From Bradysia coprophila (Eukaryota; Arthropoda; Insecta; Diptera; Sciaridae), in assembly GCF_014529535.1 (NCBI RefSeq), contig NW_023503493.1:6852001-6916000 (forward strand): a stretch of DNA of 64,000 nucleotides, in the 5' to 3' direction. Below, one piece after another: positions 20,665-31,456 of the stretch (within the stretch, counting starts at the first letter, position 1; every line of letters begins with the position of its first letter). Position numbers and translations under genes: made by a program. The notes below the pieces were generated by a model, which saw nothing but the letters and a program-made list of their open reading frames with translations, ran no database searches and was not told the origin of the DNA.

Positions 20665-23469
20665 TTACAGTTCTTCGAAGAATGCGACACGAGCTTTCGT
20701 ACTGTTACCAGTTTTCAGTTTCTTCAACGTCGAGTATTTCGTTTCGCCAGCCCGAATCTGTTCGCCGCTGATAATGTCCAGTACGCATTGGTTCTCCTCG
20801 ATTTTCAGCAGTTCGATTTCCGAGCGTAGTGTCTGCAATTGTGTTTGAACTTGCTTCGATTTTTCCAAATACTCGACCCTGTCATTGGCGAAAAGTTAGT
20901 TGGTAAAATGACCAAATGAAAAACAAATTTATTGGCTACACAGACCCGTACGATTCTGTTACATATGACATTAGGTCCAAGTGAATTTCTTCAAAGGGAC
21001 AAAATCCTTTTTAAAGGAGAAGAAGCCCTTTCTAGTGAGCCTTTTATCCATAGAAAAACCGTAAGGTTGGAAATTTCAGAATCTCCGAGACTTCAGCATA
21101 ATTCCTATCTGCGCTGAGTTTGAAGAAAAAGGTTGAAATTGGTCATAACTCTGGAGTTCTTCTAACTCTCAATGAACAGGAACTTATTGTCCAAAGAGTT
21201 TCCATGGAAACTCGGTTGCTGAGAAAGGAGGCTATACAGAACGATCGCTTGTTCAATGTACAGAAACATCACAAGTGCAAGAAACACACTGGCTATCCGA
21301 CCGTCGTGGCTAATGCGTCCTTAACCAGATTTGCATCACAATCAGCTGTGTTTTACCCGAAATTGCACTTCATTTCAATCCCCTAATGGATGTGAGTAAC
21401 ACAACGAAGCTCAGGTATTTCGTACGGGTCGTCAATATAGGAAATTCAAAGTGACAGTGGACATTCACTCACCGATTCTTTTCGATTTCATTAGTTATTT
21501 GTTCCATATTCCCACTGGCAACAATTAAATCACAGGTTGATAGGTCCGATTCGAATGACGGCGATTCACCAGCAGCCGGTGCACTCAGCGATTCCATTGA
21601 ATATTGTGCCACACTGTGACTGAGAAAATTCAGCAACTTTTTGGTCGCATCGCGTTCTCTGTCACGCGCGAACAGCAATTCGTTTTTCAGTTTATCCGCT
21701 TCGGCCGCTCGTTTTTCCTTCTCTTCCGTCAGATGGACGACACAGAATTCGGCGTCCCGGATCTTCTTCTCCAGTTCGGCCTTTTCCTTTTCCGTTTTTA
21801 TATGGCTTTCACGCAGTCGATCCATTTCCTGTTTGAATGTGTGCGCTTTGTGTTCGGTGAGCAGAGCTTCCTCTTCTTTGAGTCGACTTTTTTCCGCATA
21901 AATTTCGGCTGTCTCTTCGGAACGACGCTGGATGAATAAATGACCGGAACTGTAAAATGACAATCTGACAAAACGAAAGGCAAATTACCAATGCTTCGCT
22001 GGCACTTCTCATTTCCGTTTGCAGTTGCATCAATTGCTGTTCCAGTTGATGTTTTTCCCGTTCGGCAATTTGGCGAAGTTCGATTTCTTTAGCCAATTTC
22101 TTCTTTTCAATTTGGCGTCGCTGTTTCTCTTCCTTAGCCTGGGCCTTCATTTGTTGAATTTCCATTGTGTCAGGTTTGCGTCGACGCATAAACAGATCAT
22201 GGTTTCCCACACAGAGATCCAAAATCTGAAACGGTTTTTTTTTCGGTCAATGAAGTAGTTTTACACAATGACAGCCCAATAGTCCTCCTACCATTTTGTT
22301 GATGCGCAATTTCTGTGAATAGAAGACAAAGTTTGGTGATTTTGTGTCAATCGGTCGGATGGTGAACTTTTTATCGTCGAAACTGATGTGCTTGATCTCT
22401 GACCATTGAAATGTGGTGCGAGGCAGCAGTTTGTTACTCTTTTCGTAGATGTTCAGTCCCATAGATGTTACGCCCAGCCAGAGTTCAGTGCTCTTCTTAT
22501 TCTGTAAGGGAAGTAAAACTGCTTTGTAATGACTAAGGCAACTAAATTCTGAGTCTTCAGGAGCAAGCGTCAGACATATCAAAAGTCAGCAACCGGTGAC
22601 ACATTTTCAAGAGGCCACACATCTGTCCCAGAGTAAAAATTTATCCAACGCACTTTTCACCCACTCTTCGATCAAATCGCCACCACTTACCGTTATTGGA
22701 AAGTAGTTCACTCCGTACATGTCAAAATCTTGTGCTATTTTCAGGTATTCCATTTCCGCCTCGTCTCTGGACATTCCCTTGTGATCGTCGTACCAAGTCT
22801 TTATCCGATCCTCCCACATCTGTGGCGTCATTTGGTATTGATCGATGACTCGCTGCGGTAAAAGATTTTCGTTTGCCAGCATTCCCGGTTCAATGACGTC
22901 GCCACTGTCGCCGTATTTCGCCTGCACCGCGTACGAGGCTAACAGAACGGATGCTTCGGGCGGACAGTAGATGTCCATCGACAGTATGGCTTGTTTGACT
23001 TGGAGAAAGAACAGATGCTGAGTCACCTCCTGGACGAGTTCTTCGTTGACGTCTTCCGGAAAAAATTTGGCGTAGAACATGAAGACACATCCTCCATTCG
23101 ATTGGTTGACACCTTGGTCGAGCACTGAATCGGGAGAAAAAATCCTGACTTAACCACGAGAACCAATTCATTCGACCAGAAGTGACGAACCTTTCTTTTC
23201 GGCTTTCAGCCATGACAATATCCCCTTCGAGTCTTCATACTGTAGGCCGAAAAACCATGTCTCTCGCAAGCCAATCGTTCGGCAAACAAGATCGAATAAA
23301 TCTCTGCCCGTCGCTCGATGCTAAAAGGTTTATCGGGGAGAACGGGTTAGACTACGCCCCTTGCACATTCAAATGAATCACAAACCTCCAATTTGAATTC
23401 CAGTTCCGAATCGAATGTTATCACTTTGACTGGCAGTGATTTATCGGACTTTTTGCGGCCTAATGACAT
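20665..23469 (-). CDS. Mer: Merlin (NF2 orthologue), FERM-domain tumour suppressor, 587 aa
   Basis: Merlin links cortical membrane proteins to growth control upstream of the Hippo pathway. Coding exons: 23386-23469, 23191-23320, 22691-23124, 22292-22501, 21989-22225, 21473-21927 and 20665-20878; all junctions are GT/AG and in phase. The FERM domain covers about residues 10-305 ([57 protein letters not shown] at its end). A charged coiled coil follows to about residue 470. The tail ends in [10 protein letters not shown], the conserved C-terminus that folds back on FERM. The fly/human Blue Box YQMTPEM reads YQMTPQM at about residues 168-174, with Gln for Glu. Thr510, in EQITNEIEK, lies where human Ser518 aligns. 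The length fits the family (human 595, fly 635). The last intron contains a transposon. Confidence 0.96.
20943..21430. mobile_element. Small TIR element in the last merlin intron
   Basis: GACCCGTACGA at 20943 is mirrored by TCGTACGGGTC ending at 21430. These ends match the 1.2-kb family at 24.0, 29.3 and 54.9 kb, but the interior is different and shorter (488 bp). It accounts for most of the intron 20879-21472. Confidence 0.7.
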
Positions 23470-24025
23470 TTTAAACATTTGTAATAACAATCTGCGATTG
23501 AATTAGCCAAACGACACTTCGGGAAAGGATCAAAATATTCAAAACTAAATAGTTCGAGAATATTGTTGGAAAACTTGTTGCATTATTTGGTTGGGTTCAG
23601 TCGTGTCGATTCGGACAATTATTAACAATTATTCGTCGTCTGATGAGCATCTACAATTGAAATAGAACTTCACATCATAAAACTGAACGGAAATGTAGAA
23701 ATTAAACCAAAAATAATCAAATAATATTATTAAGACAGACGAAAATACGATATACTTCAACTCTTCTTCTTCTTCTTCACTTCTGTTTAAAAAAAAAACA
23801 TTCGATGCGATGACATTTGGAATCAGTGCTAACAGCTTCTTTTAAATGCACTTGATGCACTTAACAAATGGACGTGAAAAGATTTCTTTAATTCTCGACG
23901 TTGATTCAATTTGATTTTGACCAAGTCCTAACCCACTAAAAAAATTGATTTTTTTTTTCTTCCATAGGACTGAGGGACATATACACTTTTTCCCCTTTGC
24001 TCCTACTAACCCCAATCTGTTTTAG
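23470..24025. promoter_or_regulatory. Merlin upstream region
   Basis: The 5' UTR and promoter of merlin are expected here. No TATA box was assigned; a (CTT)n-like tract lies near 23760. From about 23930 the sequence resembles 16930-17040 in reverse, so a repeat fragment begins there. Confidence 0.35.
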
Positions 24026-25254
24026 AAACATAGCTAACGCCGACCCGTACGAAACACCTATTCGTATCAAAAGCCTTTAATGTGAAACTCTTCATTTCTC
24101 TTACTTCATTTTCTTCTCTGCTGAAAAACTATTCTTCCTTTTAAATCAGTTACATTATCCACTCTTTGCCTTGTTATCATATACAACTAAATTGCCGGAG
24201 GCCATACGAAGACAAATTTCATAAATTCCTATTTAAACAGCTATATACCGCTATATTTAACTATATTTCACTATAAATAAACATTTCACAGAGGAATATG
24301 CTATTATATAGCTCTATATGCCTGTATATAGCTCAATATAGCTGTATATAGGTATATATAGATGTCCGTATATGGAATCCCTGAAACCCCTCACACTTAA
24401 CACATTATTTCCATGTTAACAGAAACTCTCTAAGCATCATTTTTCCCACTTTATATCACTTTTAATAAAATCCAATATGGCCGCCGGCAGCCATTTTGTT
24501 AGGAGACCGGAAATAGTACCGACGCTTTACATTTGTTAATACCTTTCAAACAAAAAAAAATTCATGAAATTCGGTCAAAATTTACTCGAGATATTGTCAA
24601 AATACACCACGTTCACTGTACTTCCGAGTAGCCAGATAAGAGCTCACTCGAAGAGACCTAGCTCACGCTCCGGAGAACATAATTTCATAAAAAAAAATTC
24701 CCTGATTGGTACGGTCAATACCTATCTAATAAAGCTAAAACAGACGAAATATGTTCAAATGTGGCCGACCTACAAGCAAAAACTGCTTGCCGCCCTGTGC
24801 CTGTTCCACACCAAGGGGTCTAACTCACGAGTCGGTCATCCGATTTCCATAAACTTTTTTTTTTGTCGATCGGTATTGTAAATACCTTTTATTTGACGTA
24901 TCACTTACAAGTTTAACGTTTAAATGTCCGGAGATATCTTCGAAAAACCGTAAAGCACTTATTGGGCCACAGCTCGGGAGGGGTCGATCCAAAATCACTC
25001 ATCTTCGAACTTAGCCTGTCTTTTGACATTACCAAACGGGAAAAAAAAGAATTTTCAAAATCGGATGCGTTTTACTCAAGTTATCGTGCAGACAGACAGA
25101 CGGACAGACGGACAGACAGACGGACATTTTTTTTTCGCGGATTTGGCATCTCTAGACAACCACAATAGGTTTCCCCTTACTCAGGGAGTCCAATTCGACG
25201 TGTTACAAACGTATGCGTAAACCTATAAAACCCCAGTACTTCGTACGGGTCTAA
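24026..25254 (+). mobile_element. 1.2-kb TIR repeat, copy 1 (GACCCGTACGAA ends)
   Basis: From GACCCGTACGAAACACC at 24042 to CAGTACTTCGTACGGGTC at 25251, with AAACATAGCTAACGCC just outside the left end shared by all three copies. Interior landmarks are a TATATA-rich block (about 24240-24370), a shared segment around AAGCACTTATTGGG, and a CAGACGGA-rich microsatellite at about 25085-25126. Copies 2 and 3 are highly similar in opposite orientation. Open frames are not clearly protein coding. A non-autonomous DNA transposon is likely. Confidence 0.85.
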
Positions 25255-25753
25255 AAAGTCACATTTGCCGGACCTAAATTTTGTTATTTATTCATAAAAA
25301 TATTTTTTTCTGATACTACTTGTACATATTCACTACAAACTCGATTCCGTATGTCCTGTATTTTCCACAACTCAGGCACATTCTTTCTGAGGATTCATGA
25401 AATCAAAATTATACCTAGGTTCCTCCCTTTTGAGGACCCTGTTCCGCCCTGAATTGATCACTCAACAACTATTTTTTTAAACTTTTTCTTACAGCCTAAT
25501 CCACTTCCTGCAAAACAATACAAAACTGCACATTTTTGAACAGGAATTGCGTCTCCCGCAAAGATTACTATTGAGGTGTACTTTTTTGTACTTCACACGT
25601 ACCCCCACGAAGAAGTGATAATGAATTCGATTTAAAAAAAAGGTGCTTTCTCCTTTCGAGTAGCACGACTCTACGTCGTTTCAGGTTCAGCCAAAAATCC
25701 AATTCTTGTTCAAATATGTCGTGTGGGGTATCGTTGCAAAGGTGATGAAATAC
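25255..25753. other. Intergenic DNA, no gene seen
   Basis: No feature was recognised between the two mobile elements. Confidence 0.4.
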
Positions 25754-26051
25754 ACAGTGGTCCCACTAAAATTTTCGTGTCCTACCGCAGGACATGTAGG
25801 ACATTTTTTTGAGATTTATTAAAGAAAATAACAGACATTCCAACTATGGTTCAAAGTAGTTATTTATGCCACTACAAACTTTAGATGCCTCTGTGGCATA
25901 AAATGTTGTATTTGACTCAATGCAAAGTACTTTATTATGCTCACGATGTGTATTATGACAAACGGCCTATTTTAAATTCTAAAATATCAACTAGATAGGC
26001 CTTTCAATAAAGTTCTTTGCACCTCGATTGCATAAATAACTATTTTTCTAT

Positions 26052-26522
26052 TTACGGTTTCTGTTTTTTCAATTCTTCGATTTTCGTCTTCGTTCGCTGG
26101 ATTGCAGCTGTTAGAACTGCATGTGCATTAATCAATTCACTTATTTCCACGGTTCCGTTGAAATTTACACACGGCAGAGTAAAGTAAACCAGGCAGTAGC
26201 GCTTGATTTGACTAGGGACCTGAATAATTAGTCTTATTTTTATGTCAGTGTTCATTTGAGTTCATTTTATACAGTGTATTAGGTCCCTTATTTGCTTGCT
26301 TATTTGACGTTTTAAAAATGAACCTGCCTGGTTTATTTTACTCTGCCGTAAATTTACAGCTTTGCTCAAACATTTGTTACTGTCGATCAAAAAAAATTCT
26401 GACACATTTAACGTTGCCAATTCCTGACCAATCGATCTATCGAGTTCCCTTATATTGTCTTCCATCGTTTTTTTGTCCCTATGTTCACGAGCAGCTCTTT
26501 TCAGCTTAGCATTTTTGAAGAT
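26052..26522 (-). pseudogene. Small coiled-coil ORF split by a MITE
   Basis: A charged, coil-like reading frame runs from about 26522 (possible splice acceptor TTTATTTAG) through AKLKRAAREHRDKK, MEDNIRELDRSIGQELATLN and SNKCLSKAVN. A MITE (26170-26349) then interrupts it. On the far side the same frame resumes with NFNGTVEISELINAHAVL and ends TKTKIEELKKQKP, stop at 26052. With the MITE and one copy of its target duplication removed, the frame is continuous. I do not recognise the protein. It may be the last exon of a gene of the surrounding mobile element. Confidence 0.6.
26170..26349. mobile_element. MITE with 9-bp target-site duplication, TIR ACGGCAGAGTAAA
   Basis: ACGGCAGAGTAAAGTAAACC at 26171 is mirrored by the end of CCTGGTTTATTTTACTCTGC plus CGT at 26349. 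AAATTTACA flanks both sides (26161-26169 and 26350-26358). A second copy is at 62312-62501. It is inserted in an ORF. Confidence 0.85.
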
Positions 26523-26778
26523 CTAAATAAACCTGATAGTTTGTGACAAAGTGACAGCAGACGATCAGTTATGGGAATATTTATAACACCCTTATATGCA
26601 TCAGTACCATCCTTGACTGGCTGTTGTTCCTTGTATCGACTCTTTATTTTGCAGAAGATTTGTGCTGAATACAGCATTTGCGTGGCTCAAACAAAAACAC
26701 CCTTTTGCCAGTCACGAAATAACTGGATATTTAAAATGTTTTTTTAGGCCTTATCAGGAATCAATATTTTATTAACAT

Positions 26779-27050
26779 TTATAATTTATAATTTTGAGCA
26801 AAATTTTTACCAAACGTTCCTAATACACACGCAGCGTTTCTTCTTTGAATTGAAATTGAAATTTTTTGTAACAAAAATTCCGAAGATCTTGGTTCACCGG
26901 ATTCCTTTTTCATGATTTTGCCCAATTCCGTTAAAAATGACTTTGTATCGGATCCCATTGGACCTAAACTTTCGAACGCCACTGGAGTGAAATTGTACAA
27001 ATTTTTCAAATCTCTGTAATGGTTGTGTTTAATTCTCTCTGCATCTTCTT
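26779..27050 (-). pseudogene. Remnant of a reverse-transcriptase C-terminus
   Basis: The frame reads KEDAERIKHNHYRDLKNLYN, then FTPVAFESLGPMG and GEPRSSEFLLQKISISIQRR, ending NAACVLGTF. This matches the last part of the element at 40202-41172 (FVPFSVETMGPW; EPRTKSFLMQRLSMAIQRG). It is cut at the 5' side and lies inside the composite element. Confidence 0.7.
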
Positions 27051-27422
27051 AAAATCTTAAAATGTCCAAGAATATCTTTCATCTCTGGTAATCTAAGCCA
27101 ATAATCATATGAAGTTAGGTCGTTAATTATTTTAATTTACTTTTAGAGCTCAAAATCCCCTTGATTGTTATTTAGTTAAAGTCCTTGAAGTGTCCTACGT
27201 AGGACAGTAGGACAAGTAGGACAAATTTCGAAAAAGTAGGACAAAGTAGGAGAGTAGGACACTGTGGGAGTGCTTAATACAGTTTCAGATAAAATTAAAT
27301 TTTGGACAGTAAAATAAATTGAATGACATTCTAGACATTTTTCGAAAACATTGGCAGGATTTACTTATTTTACAAAGTTAAAAATTGTCACAATACCACA
27401 AATCACGGTCAGGGACCTTACT

Positions 27423-27708
27423 ATTTTGATGCTAATTTTGGACTCGCATTCTTTTTGGAAAACTACGACCATCATTTGGTGTTAAAATGTGTTAGTTTTC
27501 AGTAAAAATGTAAATGTTTGTTGTGATGTAACCTCAGTCCGAGAAAACTCAATATTTCACGAAAATTGGCACATATCTTCAGTTTTCTCGGACTGAGGTT
27601 ACATCACAACAAACATTTAAATTTTTGCTGAAAACTAACACATTTTAACACCAAACGATGATCGTACTTTTTCGAAAAAGGATACGAGTCCAAAATTATC
27701 ATCAAAAT
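27423..27708. mobile_element. Foldback element, arms about 127 bp
   Basis: 27423-27549 pairs with 27581-27708; the arms share TAACCTCAGTCCGAGAAAAC and GTGTTAAAATGTGTTAGTTT. A GACTTGCGTCAT motif follows at about 27780, then CACTGTAAG/CTTACAGTG, part of the GTGACGCAAGTCC family. Confidence 0.85.
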
Positions 27709-27799
27709 GATAATAATTTTGCACCGAAAGTAGGCAACAATTTAGCCATGTGTAGATTCGTCTTAAATGGATAAAGGGACTTGCGTCATGTCACACTTT

Positions 27800-28613
27800 C
27801 ACTGTAAGACTTTACAGTGTAAGTGTTTTTTGGGCGATTACATTATCCAAGAATATTTTGAATAATTTTACGTAATTAGCTACTGCTACGTAATTCCCCT
27901 AACCCGTAAAAGTACCATACTGGCACCGATCCGGAACCGATATTTCTGATATCAAAAATTGTTAGACACTAAAGATGTGATTTCAATTTACGATGGACTG
28001 ATTTATAATTATTTGGAAGAAAATTTATTAAAAATATTCTTCTAGTTAGCTTTGACTAATTGTCGTTTTTTCTAACTTTTCCTTGACTTTCCCTTCCGTG
28101 ATAGTTAATTACTAGAGACGTTTCACGTCTTTATTGATACACCTTCAGTCATATGGGCTATCTGATGAATGTACAACACCAAAAACAATTCTTTAGCCAA
28201 TTGTAATAATAAAAGCTAACTTTTCAAACACTTACTATCTAATCTTCGAAATTCTGCATTGTCAACAATTCTTGCCAGAAATTGATGGACCGAAAAATCT
28301 ATCAAAGTAATTAAAAACATTGTTCATTCCCACGAATAAAAAATTTGTGCGTATATTCATCAATATACATACAATGTTGTTTTCAAAATGTCAACGCGAA
28401 TTATTTTCCCTACTTATTCGTGCTTTTACCTTACTGACACACTGACAATTTCAAGGACACTCAGCTCTAATTTCAGAGTGAAAATGTGAATAAATCTGTT
28501 GGATCCAACTGATTGAATTCCCTCTCAGAAAATGTCGCCTGGTTTCGGCTCTGCACAGGTTACAGTGAAACAATTGGTTTCCTTGGATTTTTTAAATTTT
28601 ATTTATCTTGTTT
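27800..28613. other. AT-rich intergenic DNA, no gene seen
   Basis: No feature was recognised before the small ORF on the minus strand. Confidence 0.4.
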
Positions 28614-28910
28614 TCATTCTTCTTCATCCGAATCATGTTCACTAACAACAATTCCAAGACGTATACGACGATTAATGTATGCCAACCATTGCAGTTGATC
28701 CGCAGATAGTGGTGCATACCAATATTGAATATTACGCAAAAAATTCTCTTCCTGATATCCATACAAGTATCCCATGTCCCTGGCATAATCTATGACTGCA
28801 TCGTTTGGAATCGCTTCAGAATCGACCTGAAGCTCACTTAAGCCCCTTAACAAGCTGCAATTAACACCATTCTCTTGTATGTATGTCATCAAGTTCACGT
28901 AGTTGGACAT
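28614..28910 (-). CDS. Unknown 98-aa acidic-tailed protein, single exon
   Basis: I do not recognise this protein. The frame has balanced, non-repetitive composition with many aromatic residues: SLLRGLSELQVDSEAIPNDA, YARDMGYLYGYQEENFLRN, IQYWYAPLSADQLQWLAYIN. It ends in an acidic tail (EHDSDEEE) after a stretch unlike the AT-rich shadow ORFs nearby. No signal peptide or transmembrane segment is apparent. It could be a small intronless gene or the remnant of a retroposed gene. Translation is not established. Confidence 0.5.
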   Translation of the reverse strand: MSNYVNLMTYIQENGVNCSLLRGLSELQVDSEAIPNDAVIDYARDMGYLYGYQEENFLRNIQYWYAPLSADQLQWLAYINRRIRLGIVVSEHDSDEEE

Positions 28911-29307
28911 CTTTAATTTTAGATATTTCGAATTCGCGGGAAACTTATTTGTACGAAAAATGATTTCTCTTTCATAAAAAATTGATTTAATTCACCAATA
29001 TGTCTACTCCTAGCAACTTTTTACTACGCACTGACCCGCCGACAACTCACCAATGCGATGTCATTACCATCAGATGAGTGAGTGAGATGAATGAAACTTA
29101 CTATGAATCGTACACATACACTCTTCGATTTACTATACACTGATCTGCAGACAACTCACCAATGCAAAGTTGTTTACGAGAACTGTTCGTACTCAATAAT
29201 CATACACTCAGTTGAATTTCAGCGATTTTTTTCTATAGAAAAGCACACTGAACTGCGATTTTTCTCAAATTTTTAAGTTTTCTTTTAGTTTGTACTTTGA
29301 TTTGTTT
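28911..29307. other. Intergenic DNA with a short duplicated block
   Basis: Segments near 29020-29060 and 29130-29165 are similar (CACTGA, CAACTCACCAATGC), so a small degenerate duplication is present. No gene was seen. Confidence 0.4.
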
Positions 29308-30516
29308 TTAGACCCGTACGAAGTACTTATAGGTTTACGCATACGTTTGTAACACGTCGAATTGGACTCCCTGAGTAAGGGGAAACCTATTGTGGTTGTC
29401 TAGAGATGCCAAATCCGCGAAAAAAAAATGTCCGTCTGTCCGTCTGTCTGTCTGCACGATAACTTGAGTAAAACGCATCCGATTTTGAAAATTCTTTTTT
29501 TTCCCGTTTGGTAATGTCAAAAGACAGGCTAAGTTCGAAGATGAGTGATTTTGGATCGACCCCTCCCGAGCTGTGGCCCAATAAGTGCTTTACGGTTTTT
29601 CGAAGATATCTCCGGACATTTAAACGTTAAACTTGTAAGTGATACGTCAAATAAAAGGTATTTACAATACCGATCGACAAAAAAAAAGTTTATGGAAATC
29701 GGATGACCGACTCGTGAGTTAGACCCCTTGGTGTGGAACAGGCACAGGGCGGCAAGCAGTTTTTGCTTGTAGGTCGGCCACATTTGAACATATTTCGTCT
29801 GTGTTAGCTTTATTAGATAGGTATTGACCGAACCAATTTTTATGAAATTATGTTCTCCGGAGCGTGAGCTAGGTCTCTTGGAGTGAGCTCTTATCTGGCT
29901 ACTCGGAAGTACAGTGAACGTGGTGTATTTTGACAATATCTCGAGTAAATTTTAACCGAATTTCATGAATTTTTTTTGTTTGAAAGGTATTAACGAATGT
30001 AAAGCGTCGGTACTATTTCCGGTCTCCTAACAAAATGGCTGCCGGCGGCCATATTGGATTTTAGTAAAATAGAAAAATCTTGGGAAAAATGATACTTAGA
30101 GAGTTTCTGTTAACATGGAAATAATTTGTTATGTGTGTGGGGTTTCAGGGATTCCATATACGGACATCTATATATACCTATATACAGCTATATTGAGCTA
30201 TATACAGGCATATAGAGCTATATAATAGCATATTCCTCTGTGAAATGTTTATTTACAGTGAAATATAGGTAAATATAGCGGTATATAGCTGTTTAAATAG
30301 GAATTTATGAAATTTGTCTTCGTACGGGGCTGTCTATATTGCCTCCGGCAATTTAGTTGTATATGATAACAAGGCAAAGAGTGGATAATGTAAGTGATTT
30401 TAAAGGGAGAATAGTTTTTCAGCAGAGAAGAAAATGAAGTAAGAGAAATGAAGAGTTTCACATTAAAGGCTTTTGATACGAATAGGTGTTTCGTACGGGT
30501 CGGCGTTAGCTATGTT
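29308..30516 (-). mobile_element. 1.2-kb TIR repeat, copy 2
   Basis: Reverse-oriented copy of the 24.0-kb element. GACCCGTACGAAGTACTTAT is at 29311, and GTGTTTCGTACGGGTC followed by GGCGTTAGCTATGTTT ends near 30516. It carries the same TATATA block and GTCTGTCC microsatellite. Confidence 0.88.
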
Positions 30517-31335
30517 TTTCTCTCTCCTTCAGTTCAGAAACCAAAATTTTTATTTGAGAAATTTCTATAGAAATTAACCGTCATGCATCTGAAGTGACCT
30601 AACAATAATGTGATGTACCGGATTCTCCTAATTTGTTTAAGAGCTTAAAGCATCTCCTACAAAAAATCCGCTTTCGTTTTCATCTCAGCGTGGTTGGACT
30701 GGAAATTGTACAAAAAAACAATAGAATTTCTAGTGTACATTAGGGTGTAGCGGTTTTTACAAAATGTCTTAGGTCTTTTAAGGCTCAGCCATATGTGCTA
30801 GTGGACATATGAACGAAGATAAATTCTGTTTGATTATCAGGGACTTCGTGCGATTCCTGACCACTTGGGATTTGAAGAATTTGTTTTTTTAAGTCATTTT
30901 TTTGCTTCGTGTGCCTGATTCCCCCATCCCTTTCACGCAAAAATTGTCTTAGGTCCCAAATCACTAGTCCTATAAAAAATCCAATTTTCGAACTTAACAT
31001 CGGGCTGAAGTTAGCCCAACGCCAAAACTTGGACTAGTAACATGTGTGTACAAGTACAGAACAGTTCATATTACATAAGGAGTTATGCTATCGAAGTTAT
31101 GTAAAATGTGTACGAATGTTTGGATACTCTGAATATATTAGTCGGACCGAAATGTTCTCAACTTTGAGTTGTGACCTAAGACTCTTGCGAATTTGGGTCG
31201 TACCCAAATGTTCCTCAACTTAAAGTTGTGTGTATTTTGGTCGGCCCAATATGTGCCGTTCTGAAAAAAATGAATGATTTCTCGACTTCGCAATCCAAGA
31301 TTGCATGCACAATCTATAAGCATTATTGAGGTGGG
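30517..31335. other. Upstream region of the DM9 gene
   Basis: TAGGGTGTAGCG at 30741 matches the terminal repeat of the hAT-like foldback at 49270-50242, so a truncated relative is likely. CTCAACTT(T/A)(G/A)AGTTG occurs twice near 31155 and 31215. No gene was recognised. Confidence 0.4.
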
Positions 31336-31402
31336 CTTATCTAATCGATAAGATATCGCGTAAACTAAAACGGTTATAAAACAAAACATTTCCATTCTCA
31401 GT
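31336..31402 (+). promoter_or_regulatory. Candidate core promoter and paired GATA sites of the DM9 gene
   Basis: CTTATC and GATAAG face each other in CTTATCTAATCGATAAG (about 31336-31352), matching GATA-factor sites. TATAAA at 31375 is followed by an arthropod initiator-like TCAGT at 31398-31402, about 57 nt before the start codon. The TATA-to-initiator spacing of about 25 bp is slightly short. Function is inferred from motif order only. Confidence 0.45.
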
Positions 31403-31456
31403 GAGTAAGTCGTTTTATTAGTGTTCTGGTGTGAACAACAATCTGGAAGCAGTAAA

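Larger units (their letters stand above)
25754..27274. mobile_element. Degenerate composite element with TAGGACA-rich ends
   Basis: The left end has CAGTGGTCCCACTAAAATTT, GTGTCCTAC and GTAGGACAT. The right end has repeated GTAGGACA and then ACTGTGGGAGTGC. The two ends are loosely inverted, and AATACA occurs next to both. Inside are an interrupted minus-strand ORF, a MITE and a reverse-transcriptase remnant. The boundaries are tentative. Confidence 0.45.

Noticed and set aside
21604-21939. Plus-strand frames of 111 and 86 codons opposite merlin exons
   Set aside because: They are antisense shadows of the merlin coiled-coil coding sequence.
24962-25220. Frames of about 65 codons in the 1.2-kb repeats, recurring in all three copies
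   Set aside because: They are driven by the CAGACGGA microsatellite and shared repeat DNA. Two overlapping frames are equally open and neither resembles a known protein.
30741-30790. Possible full hAT-like element starting TAGGGTGTAGCG
   Set aside because: No matching right end or target duplication was found, so only a truncated relative is noted.
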